Shown here piece by piece: positions 7,609-17,000 of a stretch of DNA of 35,119 nucleotides. Location: NCBI GenBank assembly GCA_964522605.1, contig CAZFWV010000035.1:1-35119 (forward strand), given 5' to 3'. Each line of letters opens with the position of its first letter. The stretch's first letter is position 1. The notes under the pieces were generated by a model. That model worked only from the letters and a program-made list of their open reading frames with translations, had not been told where the DNA came from and did not search any database. Source of the stretch: CAVZLD01 sp964522605 (GTDB lineage Bacteria; Planctomycetota; Planctomycetia; Pirellulales; Pirellulaceae). A program made the position numbers and the translations under genes.

Positions 7609-10600
7609 TCATTCAAGTTCCGAATTGGCGGACGGATCGCCGTCACGTGCCGATGGTCGGGCCGCCGAAGAGTCCTGTGAACCTGTCCTGGGCTCGGCGG
7701 CGATTTGCTGCAATGCGACTGCCGAGCGCAAGAGTCTCTGGAACGGCGCCTGGTCACGCAGCGATGTCAAGTCGGGATCCTTGACCGCCGCAGCAATCCA
7801 TTTTGGGTTCTTGACGATCGCCCGGGCCAGGTACGAAGTCGCCAAGACAACGTCTCCCGGATCCTGCTGACAATTCAACGCATAAACACAACCCATCTGG
7901 TACAACAACTTATCGTTGGGTGCACGCTGCAACGCCTGTAGGCCATCCTGGACGGCCGCATCGCGGATCCCCTTTCGTGCCTTCAATACGGCACGCGACA
8001 TCAAGTCTTCGTCGTGCGAATACAGTTCGATCAGACGATTCAAATCGGCAATTGCTTGCTCCGTCTGGCCTAATCGTTCTGCCCGTACGTAGGCCAAATT
8101 GCGCAGAACTTCACGCGAATTCCTCGCATACTCTTGCGCCTTCAGAAGATCGTCCAAGGCCAATTCAGGATTCGTATCGACTCGGGCAAGCCCGCGAGCG
8201 ATCCACCCGGCAACATCGTCCTCACGCGGGGTCGTCGCCAGACCCCGTTGCCGATCGGCGGCGGCAGCCTTGGCATCTCCCATCGCCTCATAGACGCGTG
8301 ATCGCACCAGATAGAATCTCGAATTCGGATCACCAAATTTCAAGGCCTGCGAGAGATCCTCGATGGCCTCGCCGTACCTGCGCTCGGCCTTCCGACACAG
8401 AGCACGGTTGAACCAAGCCGCTGCCAAATCATCTCGCGAGTCGATCACCTTCGTAAAATCGATCTCGGCCTCAGCATATCGCTGCATCTGCAGTCGACAT
8501 AATCCACGATTGAAATGTGCCAGGTAAGCCGGAGGCCATAGCACCAAGCAAGTTGTGAAGCAGTCCTCCGCCTCACTCAGTCGCCCTTGACCAACATAAG
8601 CGTTTCCCAGAAGGAATCGACTGGAGTAATCCAGAGCGTCCTGCAAACACAAGGCCTCCAAGTTCTCCGCCGCCGCGTCAAAACGGCGTTGCCGGAGATC
8701 CTGCTGGGCCAGCAGGAAACGTTCCATCGATGTCTTCGGAGGCGGCAACTCACGCGGAGGTCTGACAGGTACTGCATCGGAGGCTGCCAGCAGCGATTGC
8801 AGTTCGTCCTGCTGTGACAGAAGCCCCCGGGGGACATCCTCGAGAGCGAATGCCTGCTGCGCTAACTGATTCCAACGAAGTGCCGATGCTACGGCAGCGG
8901 GATCCCGCGCTGCATCACCATCCACGAACGGCCATTCCACCGCCGCCAGCAGGTAGAGGACCTCGGCCATGTTCTGGCGCAACTCTGCCTGACGCTCTTC
9001 TGGCAGCCAACGAACGAGCCAATTCTGCTGCCAGTCTTCCGATCCCGTCACCCCATACGAGGCCACGAGTGCGTGCAGCCGACCGGTGACATCTTCACGG
9101 ATCGCCGGATCCGACAATTGCGAAGACACCATCATCCGCATTTCTGGCAACTGCTGCTGCAGAAATTCCAACTGCCGGAATGCTTCAGAACGACGCATTT
9201 GACCGCCAACCATCAAGAGCAAGCCAACCACGCCAAGAAGCAAGACGGCAGCAAAAGCAGAGATTGACGAGCCGGAAAGCCACGCGGGATGGCGACGGGC
9301 CCACTTCCGCATGCGTTCGGTCAGCGAACGGTCGGGCGTATGTTGGAGCGGCTGGTTGGCCAAATGGCGCTGGAGATCGTCGCGCACCTGCTCCATCGAA
9401 TCGTATCGCCGAGCGGGATCGGGATGCAGGCAGCGGGCAACTAATTCCGCAACACTGCGAGGCAAACGTGGATTCCGCTCTCGCAGTTCCTTGGCCGTCA
9501 CGGTCCGACGAGCAGAACTCTTCCCATCCCAGGGCAACCTGCCCGTAAGCAATTGGTAGAGCACCACGCCCAGGGAATAGATGTCACTGCGCACATCCAC
9601 GCGCTGCCCTGTCACCATTGACTGCTGTTGTTCTGGCGACATGTACGGCAAGGTGCCTCCGACCAGCGAGCTGGCACGCCCGCCAAGATCGTCCGAGATA
9701 TTGAAGTCCAGCAGCATGGGCTGACCATCATCCGTCAGCAACACATTTGCCGGCTTGACATCGCGGTGCAGAATCCCACGTTGATGGGCATGCGCCAGGG
9801 CCCCCGCCAGTCGCTCGCCGATGCTCAAACACGCATCCACGTAACTTCGCTGCGACAGCTCCTGCAGCGCAACCGGTTGCCCCCCGCCGATCCCGTCACG
9901 TGTCGACAGCGGATCCGACGAAGAGGAAACTGCTGGAAGACAATCCGCAAAAAACGCTCCAGTCGTCGGCAAGTGCGATTCCTGCGACAGCCGGCGCAGC
10001 ACATCGGCAAGGGTCACTCGTCCGAAGAATGGCATACAGAGAACGCGCACTTGGTCGATTTGATGAATCGAATAGACCGGCACGATGTGCGTATGCTGCA
10101 AACGAGCCATCGTCTGCGGCTCGCGCGAAACGCCGGCCGTAATCTTCAGCACCACATCTCGCCCCGCCAAATCGCTTTGTCGGGCGCGAAACACGGCCCC
10201 AAAGGTTCCCTGCCCCAGCTTTTCCAACAACCGGAAACCAGCGATCTCATCTCCCACGTCAGGAAACAATTGAATCGCATCGACCAAGCGATGCGACTCG
10301 TCGCCCAAATCCTGAACGGCAGTATCGACGTCATCGGCTCGCGGTGGCCGCCCCGTATCGGACGGCCAATCCTGCGTAGAAATCGAGAAGCGCCGACTGT
10401 AGTCGGACGGCAGCACAGACTGTCCGGCTTGAGACCGACAGCGGTAGTCTTCAAATGCTAACGCCTCCAGCCGTTCGGGCACCTCCAACACGTCGGAAAA
10501 ACGCGCGCGATAGTCTTCCACGGCCGGAGCAATTCCCTCGCGCCAACCATGTTCCAGTTCCACACGCATCAGCTCGACGGCAACGTTCGCATACTCGGGA

Positions 10601-10737
10601 TCGGAGCGATCGGGCAGAAAATCCTCGATCCTCGCGCCACGATTCTGCTGTCGCGCCGCCTCGAAACTCTCCACCCGTTCTTCGACGACGTCATGCGACC
10701 AATCAGTGGTTCGCTGTTCGTGTGGATTCCGCGTCAT
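7609..10737 (-). CDS. Membrane Ser/Thr protein kinase (Hanks-type) with C-terminal TPR repeats
   Basis: This 1042-aa protein has an N-terminal regulatory stretch, then a kinase domain (about 155-465). The domain shows the glycine loop GQGTFGAVF (around 169), a VLK lysine, HRDVKPANVLL (around 325), DFN in place of the usual DFG, and MSPEQ. A transmembrane helix follows at about 490-512 (SAFAAVLLLGVVGLLLMVGG). The rest is predicted to lie outside the cytoplasm and contains tetratricopeptide repeats (about 690-960). The kinase would phosphorylate Ser/Thr on cytoplasmic substrates in response to something sensed by the TPR part. The ATG at 10737 has GGAG within the end of the upstream sigma gene, giving a 35-base overlap that indicates translational coupling. 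The metal-binding Asp of DFG is kept (DFN), and I believe this variant is common in planctomycete kinases, so activity is likely. The metalloprotease gene follows by 9 bases. Confidence 0.94.
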   Translation of the reverse strand: MTRNPHEQRTTDWSHDVVEERVESFEAARQQNRGARIEDFLPDRSDPEYANVAVELMRVELEHGWREGIAPAVEDYRARFSDVLEVPERLEALAFEDYRCRSQAGQSVLPSDYSRRFSISTQDWPSDTGRPPRADDVDTAVQDLGDESHRLVDAIQLFPDVGDEIAGFRLLEKLGQGTFGAVFRARQSDLAGRDVVLKITAGVSREPQTMARLQHTHIVPVYSIHQIDQVRVLCMPFFGRVTLADVLRRLSQESHLPTTGAFFADCLPAVSSSSDPLSTRDGIGGGQPVALQELSQRSYVDACLSIGERLAGALAHAHQRGILHRDVKPANVLLTDDGQPMLLDFNISDDLGGRASSLVGGTLPYMSPEQQQSMVTGQRVDVRSDIYSLGVVLYQLLTGRLPWDGKSSARRTVTAKELRERNPRLPRSVAELVARCLHPDPARRYDSMEQVRDDLQRHLANQPLQHTPDRSLTERMRKWARRHPAWLSGSSISAFAAVLLLGVVGLLLMVGGQMRRSEAFRQLEFLQQQLPEMRMMVSSQLSDPAIREDVTGRLHALVASYGVTGSEDWQQNWLVRWLPEERQAELRQNMAEVLYLLAAVEWPFVDGDAARDPAAVASALRWNQLAQQAFALEDVPRGLLSQQDELQSLLAASDAVPVRPPRELPPPKTSMERFLLAQQDLRQRRFDAAAENLEALCLQDALDYSSRFLLGNAYVGQGRLSEAEDCFTTCLVLWPPAYLAHFNRGLCRLQMQRYAEAEIDFTKVIDSRDDLAAAWFNRALCRKAERRYGEAIEDLSQALKFGDPNSRFYLVRSRVYEAMGDAKAAAADRQRGLATTPREDDVAGWIARGLARVDTNPELALDDLLKAQEYARNSREVLRNLAYVRAERLGQTEQAIADLNRLIELYSHDEDLMSRAVLKARKGIRDAAVQDGLQALQRAPNDKLLYQMGCVYALNCQQDPGDVVLATSYLARAIVKNPKWIAAAVKDPDLTSLRDQAPFQRLLRSAVALQQIAAEPRTGSQDSSAARPSARDGDPSANSELE

Positions 10738-11314
10738 CAATGAGCTCCGACAATCGGATGCGGAACTTCTGCAGGACCCGTTCTACGGTCCGCTTCGAAC
10801 GCCCCGTAATCTCCGCAATCTGCCCGACTTCGTGTCCGTCGATTCGCAGCTCGATCATCCGCTGCTGAACCGTCGGTAACTGACCGAGGACATCCTGAAT
10901 GACCAGGTTGAGGATTTGCGCCGGCGTTGGATCGTCCGCTCCCGGATGGACCCCCAGACTGGGATCCCCAGCCGTCCGACGGACATCGCGGCGCTGAGCG
11001 CGATGGAAACTCGCCAGCGATCGGACTTTGTTCAACGCCAAGACCAACAACAACTGCCACAATTGCGCCCCCGGTGGAACGTCGTACATGCCCTCCGCCG
11101 CACGCCGAAAGAACGTGCGAAACACGGACTGGACGACGTCTTCCGGATCGAACCGAGTCGACAGATTCGCCGCCGTCTGCATCCGGGCCAGCGCCTGCAG
11201 GCGACCCGCATAGCGCAAGTACAGCTCCGTCGCAGCGTCCCCTTCGCCCGACCGAAAGCGCCGGAGCAGCGTCCTGTCGGACTGCTCCACGACTTGCCCG
11301 CCGGAATGGTTCAT
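10703..11314 (-). CDS. ECF-family RNA polymerase sigma factor (planctomycete type, kinase-linked)
   Basis: This 203-aa sigma-70 family protein has region 2 (about 20-90: DPEDVVQSVFRTFFRR) and region 4 (about 140-195: QLPTVQQRMIELRIDGHEVGQIAEITGRSKRTVERVLQ), without region 3. It would direct RNA polymerase to a small regulon. The frame is open to 11467, but the ATG at 11314 is preceded by GAGGAAGG at ideal spacing, so it is preferred. The gene overlaps the kinase gene by 35 bases. ECF factors coupled to Ser/Thr kinases instead of classical anti-sigma factors are a known planctomycete arrangement. No anti-sigma factor gene is present, so control by phosphorylation through the downstream kinase is a reasonable inference. 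Confidence 0.93.
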   Translation of the reverse strand: MNHSGGQVVEQSDRTLLRRFRSGEGDAATELYLRYAGRLQALARMQTAANLSTRFDPEDVVQSVFRTFFRRAAEGMYDVPPGAQLWQLLLVLALNKVRSLASFHRAQRRDVRRTAGDPSLGVHPGADDPTPAQILNLVIQDVLGQLPTVQQRMIELRIDGHEVGQIAEITGRSKRTVERVLQKFRIRLSELIDDAESTRTANH

Positions 11315-11771
11315 CCCGCCTTCCTCTAAGAATGAAGAGTCGAATTCGCGGGCCACAACCGCCAAGGCTCCCGACTGCGAGCGATTTACCCCGAGGAACA
11401 GGGGGAACGAGTCGGCTCGCCCCGGATTCAGCAAGCGGATTGAAGACAAGCCGCGTGGAATCGTCACCGGCGCTTGGCACCACGCCCGAGTGACGTTTGT
11501 CCGGCGTCAGCAACCGGGCTCCCGAGAACCTCCGTCCCGACTGCTCCCTATTCTTAAGCTTATTCGGGGCCGGAATTTAACGCAAATCCGTGGTCCATAT
11601 TCGCCGAACCCGCAGCCAGAGTCTGGCAACCTCGGCTACTGGTTAAGCGAATACATACCGGCGGGTACACACAACTCGTTTAACGGCAAGCCGAAGGCGT
11701 CGGCGAGTACGTGACAGAAACCGACGCCTTCGGCTTGCCGTTAAACGAAAATCGGACCTGGCGCGGCAACT
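11315..11771. other. Intergenic region: upstream region of the sigma operon and 3' region of the galactokinase gene
   Basis: No supported gene was found in these 457 bases. The part nearest 11314 should hold the promoter and leader of the sigma-kinase-protease operon; I saw no convincing sigma-70 type boxes. The part nearest 11772 holds a 28-bp perfect inverted repeat, listed separately. A segment at 11606-11617 (GAACCCGCAGCC) also occurs inside the inverted repeat at 26731-26866. Confidence 0.7.
11676..11748. repeat. Perfect 28-bp inverted repeat, 17-base spacer
   Basis: Positions 11676-11703 (beginning TCGTTTAACGGCAAGCC) are exactly complementary to 11721-11748, separated by 17 bases. The element starts about 24 bases past the stop codon of the galactokinase-family gene on the minus strand. 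No T-run follows, so a classical intrinsic terminator is not supported. Its length and perfection suggest a palindromic dispersed element or a strong RNA hairpin at the transcript end. Confidence 0.9.
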
Positions 11772-12923
11772 TTAGAGCGGTCCGGCTCCGGCGGCGGCGT
11801 CAACCGGGTAGATCTCCGCGTCAGCCCCGGTCGATTGTCGATAGGCATCGCGAACCGCCTCGATGAAGGATTGCACGTCCTCGTGCTGGACAAAAGCCAC
11901 CATGCACCCCCCGAACCCGGCGCCGGCCTGTCGGGCCCCGACGATTCCCGGGGCACGGACCATCGCCCGTATCATGGCGTGCATCGCGGGAATCGTGATT
12001 TCGTAGAGCCGGCTCGCCCCCTCAAATGACTCCGCCGTCAGCCGAGCGATCGCCCCACGGTCATCGTTCTCCAACGCTTCGGCCATCCGCAGCACGCGCA
12101 CATTTTCCTCGACAATGAAGCGACACCGGCGAGCCACCTCCGGGCCAAGACGCGGCGCGGACCGTGCGAAAGACTCGGGGTCCAAATCGCGAAGTGCTGC
12201 GACCTCCAGAAGACGCGCCCCTTCCTCACACTGTCTGCGACGCACACCGTACTCGGACCCGGACAATTCCCGGGCAGCCCGCGTGTCGCAGATGACGACT
12301 TGGATACCGTCGGGCAGGCGAATCGGACGGCTCGACAGATCACGGCAGTCGAGCAACAGCGCGCACCCGGCCTGACCGACACACGATGTGTATTGGTCCA
12401 GCAGGCCGCAAGCGACGCCGACAATTTCGTTCTCGGCACGTTGGCAGAGAAGCGCCTTCTGGACGGGAGAAAGCCACCGGTCGGCCAACGCTTCAAAGAC
12501 CGTCGCGACGGCACATTCGAGCGCCGCCGACGAACTCAAACCACTTCCGATGGGGACCGTGCTGTGAACAACTCCATCAAACCCCACCAACGGGAATCGC
12601 TCCGACTCCAGCACCCGAGCGACTCCCGAAGCGTAGATACTCCAATCCTTCGCAGGAAGAGACCCCGGGTGGTCCAAAGCAAAACAGGTTTCGGCATCCA
12701 GGTTCATTGAGTAGAGCCGGACGACTCGATCCGCGCGGCGCCGGGCAGCAATCCACGTATCGCGGCCGATCGGTAGCGTCAGCACGTACCCGAGATTGTA
12801 ATCCGTGTGGCTTCCCATCAAGTCGACGCGCCCCGGCGCTCGCACCCACATCTCGGGACACGCCGGAAAGCGCGTCTCGAAGCACGATGCCACCGTATTG
12901 CGACGATCTGCCCCAGCGGTCAT
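11772..12923 (-). CDS. Galactokinase-family GHMP sugar kinase with altered sugar-site motif
   Basis: This 383-aa cytoplasmic GHMP kinase would transfer phosphate from ATP to the anomeric carbon of a sugar, galactose in the founding members. Family marks are GRVDLMGSHTDYN (31-43), the ATP-loop SGLSSSAALECA (around 126), LLDQYTS with the catalytic Asp (around 176), and SEYGVRRRQCEE with the conserved Tyr. The canonical GEHTDYN motif is GSHTDYN here, replacing the Glu that contacts the sugar in characterised galactokinases, so the substrate may differ. The ATG overlaps the TGA of the upstream URO-D-type gene (ATGA at 12920-12923), showing tight coupling. Galactose 1-phosphate uridylyltransferase and epimerase genes are absent nearby. 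The kinase family is secure, the galactose assignment only moderate, so no gene symbol is given. Confidence 0.88.
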   Translation of the reverse strand: MTAGADRRNTVASCFETRFPACPEMWVRAPGRVDLMGSHTDYNLGYVLTLPIGRDTWIAARRRADRVVRLYSMNLDAETCFALDHPGSLPAKDWSIYASGVARVLESERFPLVGFDGVVHSTVPIGSGLSSSAALECAVATVFEALADRWLSPVQKALLCQRAENEIVGVACGLLDQYTSCVGQAGCALLLDCRDLSSRPIRLPDGIQVVICDTRAARELSGSEYGVRRRQCEEGARLLEVAALRDLDPESFARSAPRLGPEVARRCRFIVEENVRVLRMAEALENDDRGAIARLTAESFEGASRLYEITIPAMHAMIRAMVRAPGIVGARQAGAGFGGCMVAFVQHEDVQSFIEAVRDAYRQSTGADAEIYPVDAAAGAGPL

Positions 12924-13939
12924 TTTGGAAAGGCCTCCAGCATCGCCTCGACGTTCTGCACCGGAATGTCGGTCTGCATTCGATGTGATGGTCCCAGGAT
13001 CAACCCCGTTCCTCTGGGTGCCAGATCATGAATGCAACGGAAAACCGCATCTTGAACGTGACGGCGTGAGCCACTGGGCAAGACGGTTTGCGTCGAGATC
13101 CCCCCGTAGAAGCTGAGGTTGAGCCCAAATTCGCGGACCAACCGAGCGTGATCCATCACTTCCGGTTGCACCGGATTCAGACAGGTCAGGCCAATCTCGA
13201 TCAGATCCGGCAGAATCGCCCAAATATCACCATCCGAATGCAAAATGACCGGCAGTCCCTGGTCTCGAAAGACGGCAAACAGGCGGGCGAGGCGAGGCTT
13301 GAACAATTGTCGCCAGACTTTCGGCGAAAACAGCATGCCGCGCTGAGCGCCATAGTCATCGCCGAAGTAGCCTCCATCCACACCTAACGCAATAAACCGT
13401 TCGGCCAGGGCGAGCTGGATTTCCGTAATCTGGTCCAACAACCGCGCCACCCAATCGGGACGTTCCAGCAGATCGATCAGCAACTGATCAAATCCGCGCA
13501 GCGACCAGGCCCGCTCGAACAGACACAGGCCGAAGTTCGGAGCCACGAAATGCTGCCCACGATCTTCGCGAAGTTGTCGGGCAGCCTCGTTCAACAGATC
13601 CGGATCCTGAGGATCCGGCCAAGCATAGTGTTCCAGATCCTCAGGCCGCGCCAGCGGAGCATACGTATGCCAATAGCCTTCGGTCTGCGTATCCCAACCC
13701 GCGCCCCACCAATCCAGCGCCGTGCGACCGTCATCGCGGATCTGTCGGGCATAGCCAAGCTCCACGCGCAGCAGGTGGTTATCCAATCGGGCGGATAGTT
13801 CACCGGGCAAGCAGCCAAAATGCTTCGCAAGGCACACTCCCATCGGAGTCGTGTAGTTCGTCTGAACGGGTAGGCGATCGACCGACTGCCGTTCCAGCGC
13901 CCGCCGCATGCGTTCCTTTCGAGTCACCTCGTGCGACAC
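12920..13939 (-). CDS. URO-D-fold protein (uroporphyrinogen decarboxylase / corrinoid methyltransferase family)
   Basis: This 339-aa protein begins VSHEVTRKERMRRALERQ, the typical opening of the non-haem branch of the URO-D superfamily, and has a TIM-barrel pattern throughout (FYGGISTQTVLP and GLILGPSHRMQ near the C-terminus). The true haem-pathway motif for binding uroporphyrinogen near the N-terminus is not seen. The zinc motif of MtaA-type methyltransferases (H-x-C-G) is replaced by HSDG, so a zinc-thiol methyltransfer role is not supported either. The GTG at 13939 follows GGGAG at good spacing; the frame extends upstream to 14092, which would overlap the PQQ gene by 35 bases. It overlaps the sugar kinase downstream by four bases. 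Function is unknown; the partnership with a sugar kinase hints at carbohydrate metabolism. Confidence 0.82.
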   Translation of the reverse strand: MSHEVTRKERMRRALERQSVDRLPVQTNYTTPMGVCLAKHFGCLPGELSARLDNHLLRVELGYARQIRDDGRTALDWWGAGWDTQTEGYWHTYAPLARPEDLEHYAWPDPQDPDLLNEAARQLREDRGQHFVAPNFGLCLFERAWSLRGFDQLLIDLLERPDWVARLLDQITEIQLALAERFIALGVDGGYFGDDYGAQRGMLFSPKVWRQLFKPRLARLFAVFRDQGLPVILHSDGDIWAILPDLIEIGLTCLNPVQPEVMDHARLVREFGLNLSFYGGISTQTVLPSGSRRHVQDAVFRCIHDLAPRGTGLILGPSHRMQTDIPVQNVEAMLEAFPK

Positions 13940-14057
13940 GTGATCAACTCCCGCAATCGATTGCCGATCCAAAGCGACAACAACGCCTGATCCGTCATTC
14001 GCAGACTGTTCGGCAGTGATGCCCTCTTCTCGTCTTGGTCGGACGCAGCGGTTCGTT

Positions 14058-17000
14058 TCAACGCCCCGAGGAATCCTGGTCTTCCGACGCAACTTTCACG
14101 AGAATCTCTTCGGCACCATCGCGGAGCAGTTCGATGCCGCAGAGGATCGGCTGTTGGCGATCGTTCGGGCGCAAGGTCCGGGGCAACAAGTCAATTGCCA
14201 AGTCGCGGGTGACATGGACTCCCGATTCTTCCAGCACGAACGCGCGACCGGGACCACCGGCCCGGGCCGCAATGTCGAAATTCTTGGCCACGGTTTCGCC
14301 TTGTAGCCGGACTTCGAAGACTCGCTGCCCCGGCAGGTCCGAGGATGGTGCGGCAAAGTGCAGGCGAACCGTATAATCCGCCGGCGCATCCTTGCGACCA
14401 AGGACGGGAATCTGGCAGTGGGTGATTCCGGCCATGCCGGAGCAGTAGACCCAGTCGGTGTCCGTGCCGGTGACTGTCTGAGAGTCACTGTTGTGATGGA
14501 AGAACGTCCCCTGACTGCCGAACATCGACATCGGCATGATTTCGAGGGGAAGATCCAGGCCGGCGCGCGAAGCGGGGCGCGGATAGCTGAGCCACAACCG
14601 GCCGCGGGAATCTCGACGGTCCCCGGGAGCTCCCAGATTGAGCGCCATGTGTTGCACGGGCGTCGTAGGGCCCCGCGCGGTGTACACACTCCACTCCTGC
14701 CGCTGCGGCTCGGGCTCGAATACCACGGTTGCAGTCAGCGAAAACAGGCAGGCACAACCCGCACTCGCTTCGGGAATCATCACCAGCCCATTGGCGGGGA
14801 TCGTATTGATCCAGCAACCGAGTCGATGGCCACCGAAGTGCATCGTGCCACTGTCTTCCCGCAGATCGTAGTAGGCGGTGTATCCGGAGCGGAAGAAGAG
14901 CGTGCTGGGGGTCGCCGAAATCGCTCCGCAATGATGCCCCGGGCGGATGAACATCCAGGGCGAAGGCAGGCCGGTTAGCGGATGAGTGCGCACATCCTGT
15001 TCGCCCGTATGCAGATAGAACGCCCACGGTTCGGCAATGATCCGATCACCCACGACAAGCGGACGGTGGCGATAGTTCGCGTCACGCTTCCAAACGGTTT
15101 TTCCCGTTTCCGCCGAAAGCACCACCAACCGGCGACGCTCAAAGTCACCCGCCAGAAACTGTTCCCAGTAGTGGCCATTTGCATTTGCGCCGCAGAGGAT
15201 CACATAGCCTTGCGTCGCCATCAACGTCAACCGACCGGCGCCGATTCCCACACCGGTACAGTCCGTGACATCGACCGGAAGAGACCAGAGGACTTTGCCT
15301 GAATCGATATCCAGTGCCACCGCTTCGCGCGCGTCGATTCGCTTCATCCGCTCTTCGGCCAGCTCGCGCTCTTTGCCACTGAGCCGGGCCAATTCCGACT
15401 TATCCTGCCGCAACAACTGCTCGCGTTGCTCCGACGTGATCGAACTATTGACGAAATACACACGCTGATCGTCGATCGCCACGGTCGTATGCGAAACCGA
15501 CTGACCCTGATACGACCAGAGCACCTGACCGGTCGCCACATCGATGGCGAAGACGAGATCGCTCGAATCGGTTTCGGTCGGTCGTCCTCGCCGTCGTGCT
15601 TCTTCGGCAATCAGTTGTCGACGGGTGCGGGTACCAAACAGACGACCATTGCGGTAGGCAACATAGCCCCACTCGAATTCGTCGTGGGACTTCGCTTCGG
15701 GAATTGAGAAGCGGCGGATCTCCTCACCCGTCGCGGCATCCATTTGCAGGCAGTGATCCTGCAAGACAAGGAACAGCCATTGATCACCGATCACCAGGTT
15801 TCCCGGTTCGTAGTTGTTGTAAACACCTGTGCGAATCGCACCTGGATTCTTGCGTTCCCAGAGAAACTGCCCGTTGTAGGCATCGTAAGCCATCACGCTC
15901 TCTTCACCCTGGACAAACAGACGCCCCTGCGCCGAAAGAGGCGCCGTGACTCCCTGATGGCGATTCACCATCGCACTGGGACCAGGATCTCCATACCAGA
16001 GAATGCGAACTCCGCCGCGAATCCGCTGGTCATCCACACATGCGGTGTTCATCGAATTTCCATACTGATGCGTCCAGTACGCAACACCCGGCAGCGACCC
16101 GCGCGTTGCACAGATCCAGTTCTCCGACGGGTCGATCGTCAGCTGCTCTTTCGGAAGCTCTGTTGCGGACAGCCACTGAGCGATCGCGGCCAACGTCTGC
16201 TCACTCGCAGATGAATCGGTGGAACGGACTCCGCCCAGGCAAAACGAGCCTCCCTCTGGCTTGAGATGTCGGGCAACTTCGACCGGTGCCTCAGGCAGTT
16301 CACCGCGGGTCAAGAGTTGTTCGGCGACAATCAGGTTGGCGAAGTAATTCGGGTAAGGATCGTGGGCGAGGTCCCAGTGATCGACAACAACGCGAGTTCC
16401 GTAGAGACCAGCCTTGAGCAACATTTGTCGGCTTGCGCGGACTTTTTCCAAATCCGGTTCGAGCGCATAAACCATCAGTTCCGACTGACGCGCGAGTTCA
16501 TACGCCAGACCGCCTTCTTCCGCGCCATAAACGAGGGCGAAGCCGCGTCGCAACTTGGTTCGCTCCAGAATCTCTTCGGCGGCCACAGCAAATCGATTCG
16601 AGTCATCCTCAACGGAAATCGAATCGGTCAATGGATTCGAAACCATCGCCGGTGCCTGTTCCAACGGATTGGTTGCGTCACCGAACGCATAGATCTTGCC
16701 GTCGGTTGTACTGACGAGCAAATGGCCGTCCGCAACAGCCAAGCCACGCACTTCGCCATCGACGGCCTGACTCCAGATCGTCTCCCCCGTTTCGCTGTCC
16801 AGCAGCAGCACTTCTCCGACGCCACCGGCGACCAGATGATCGCCTGCCAGAATCAGCTCAGACTCATGCGGCAGCGATCTTCGCCAAAGCACCGCCCCGT
16901 CCAATGCGGCATCGATCTCGTGCTGCAGTTGTTCCAACTGCTGAACCTGTTGCTCATACTGTCGACGGCTTTCTTCATAGGCCTGCACCGCTAGGGCTAC

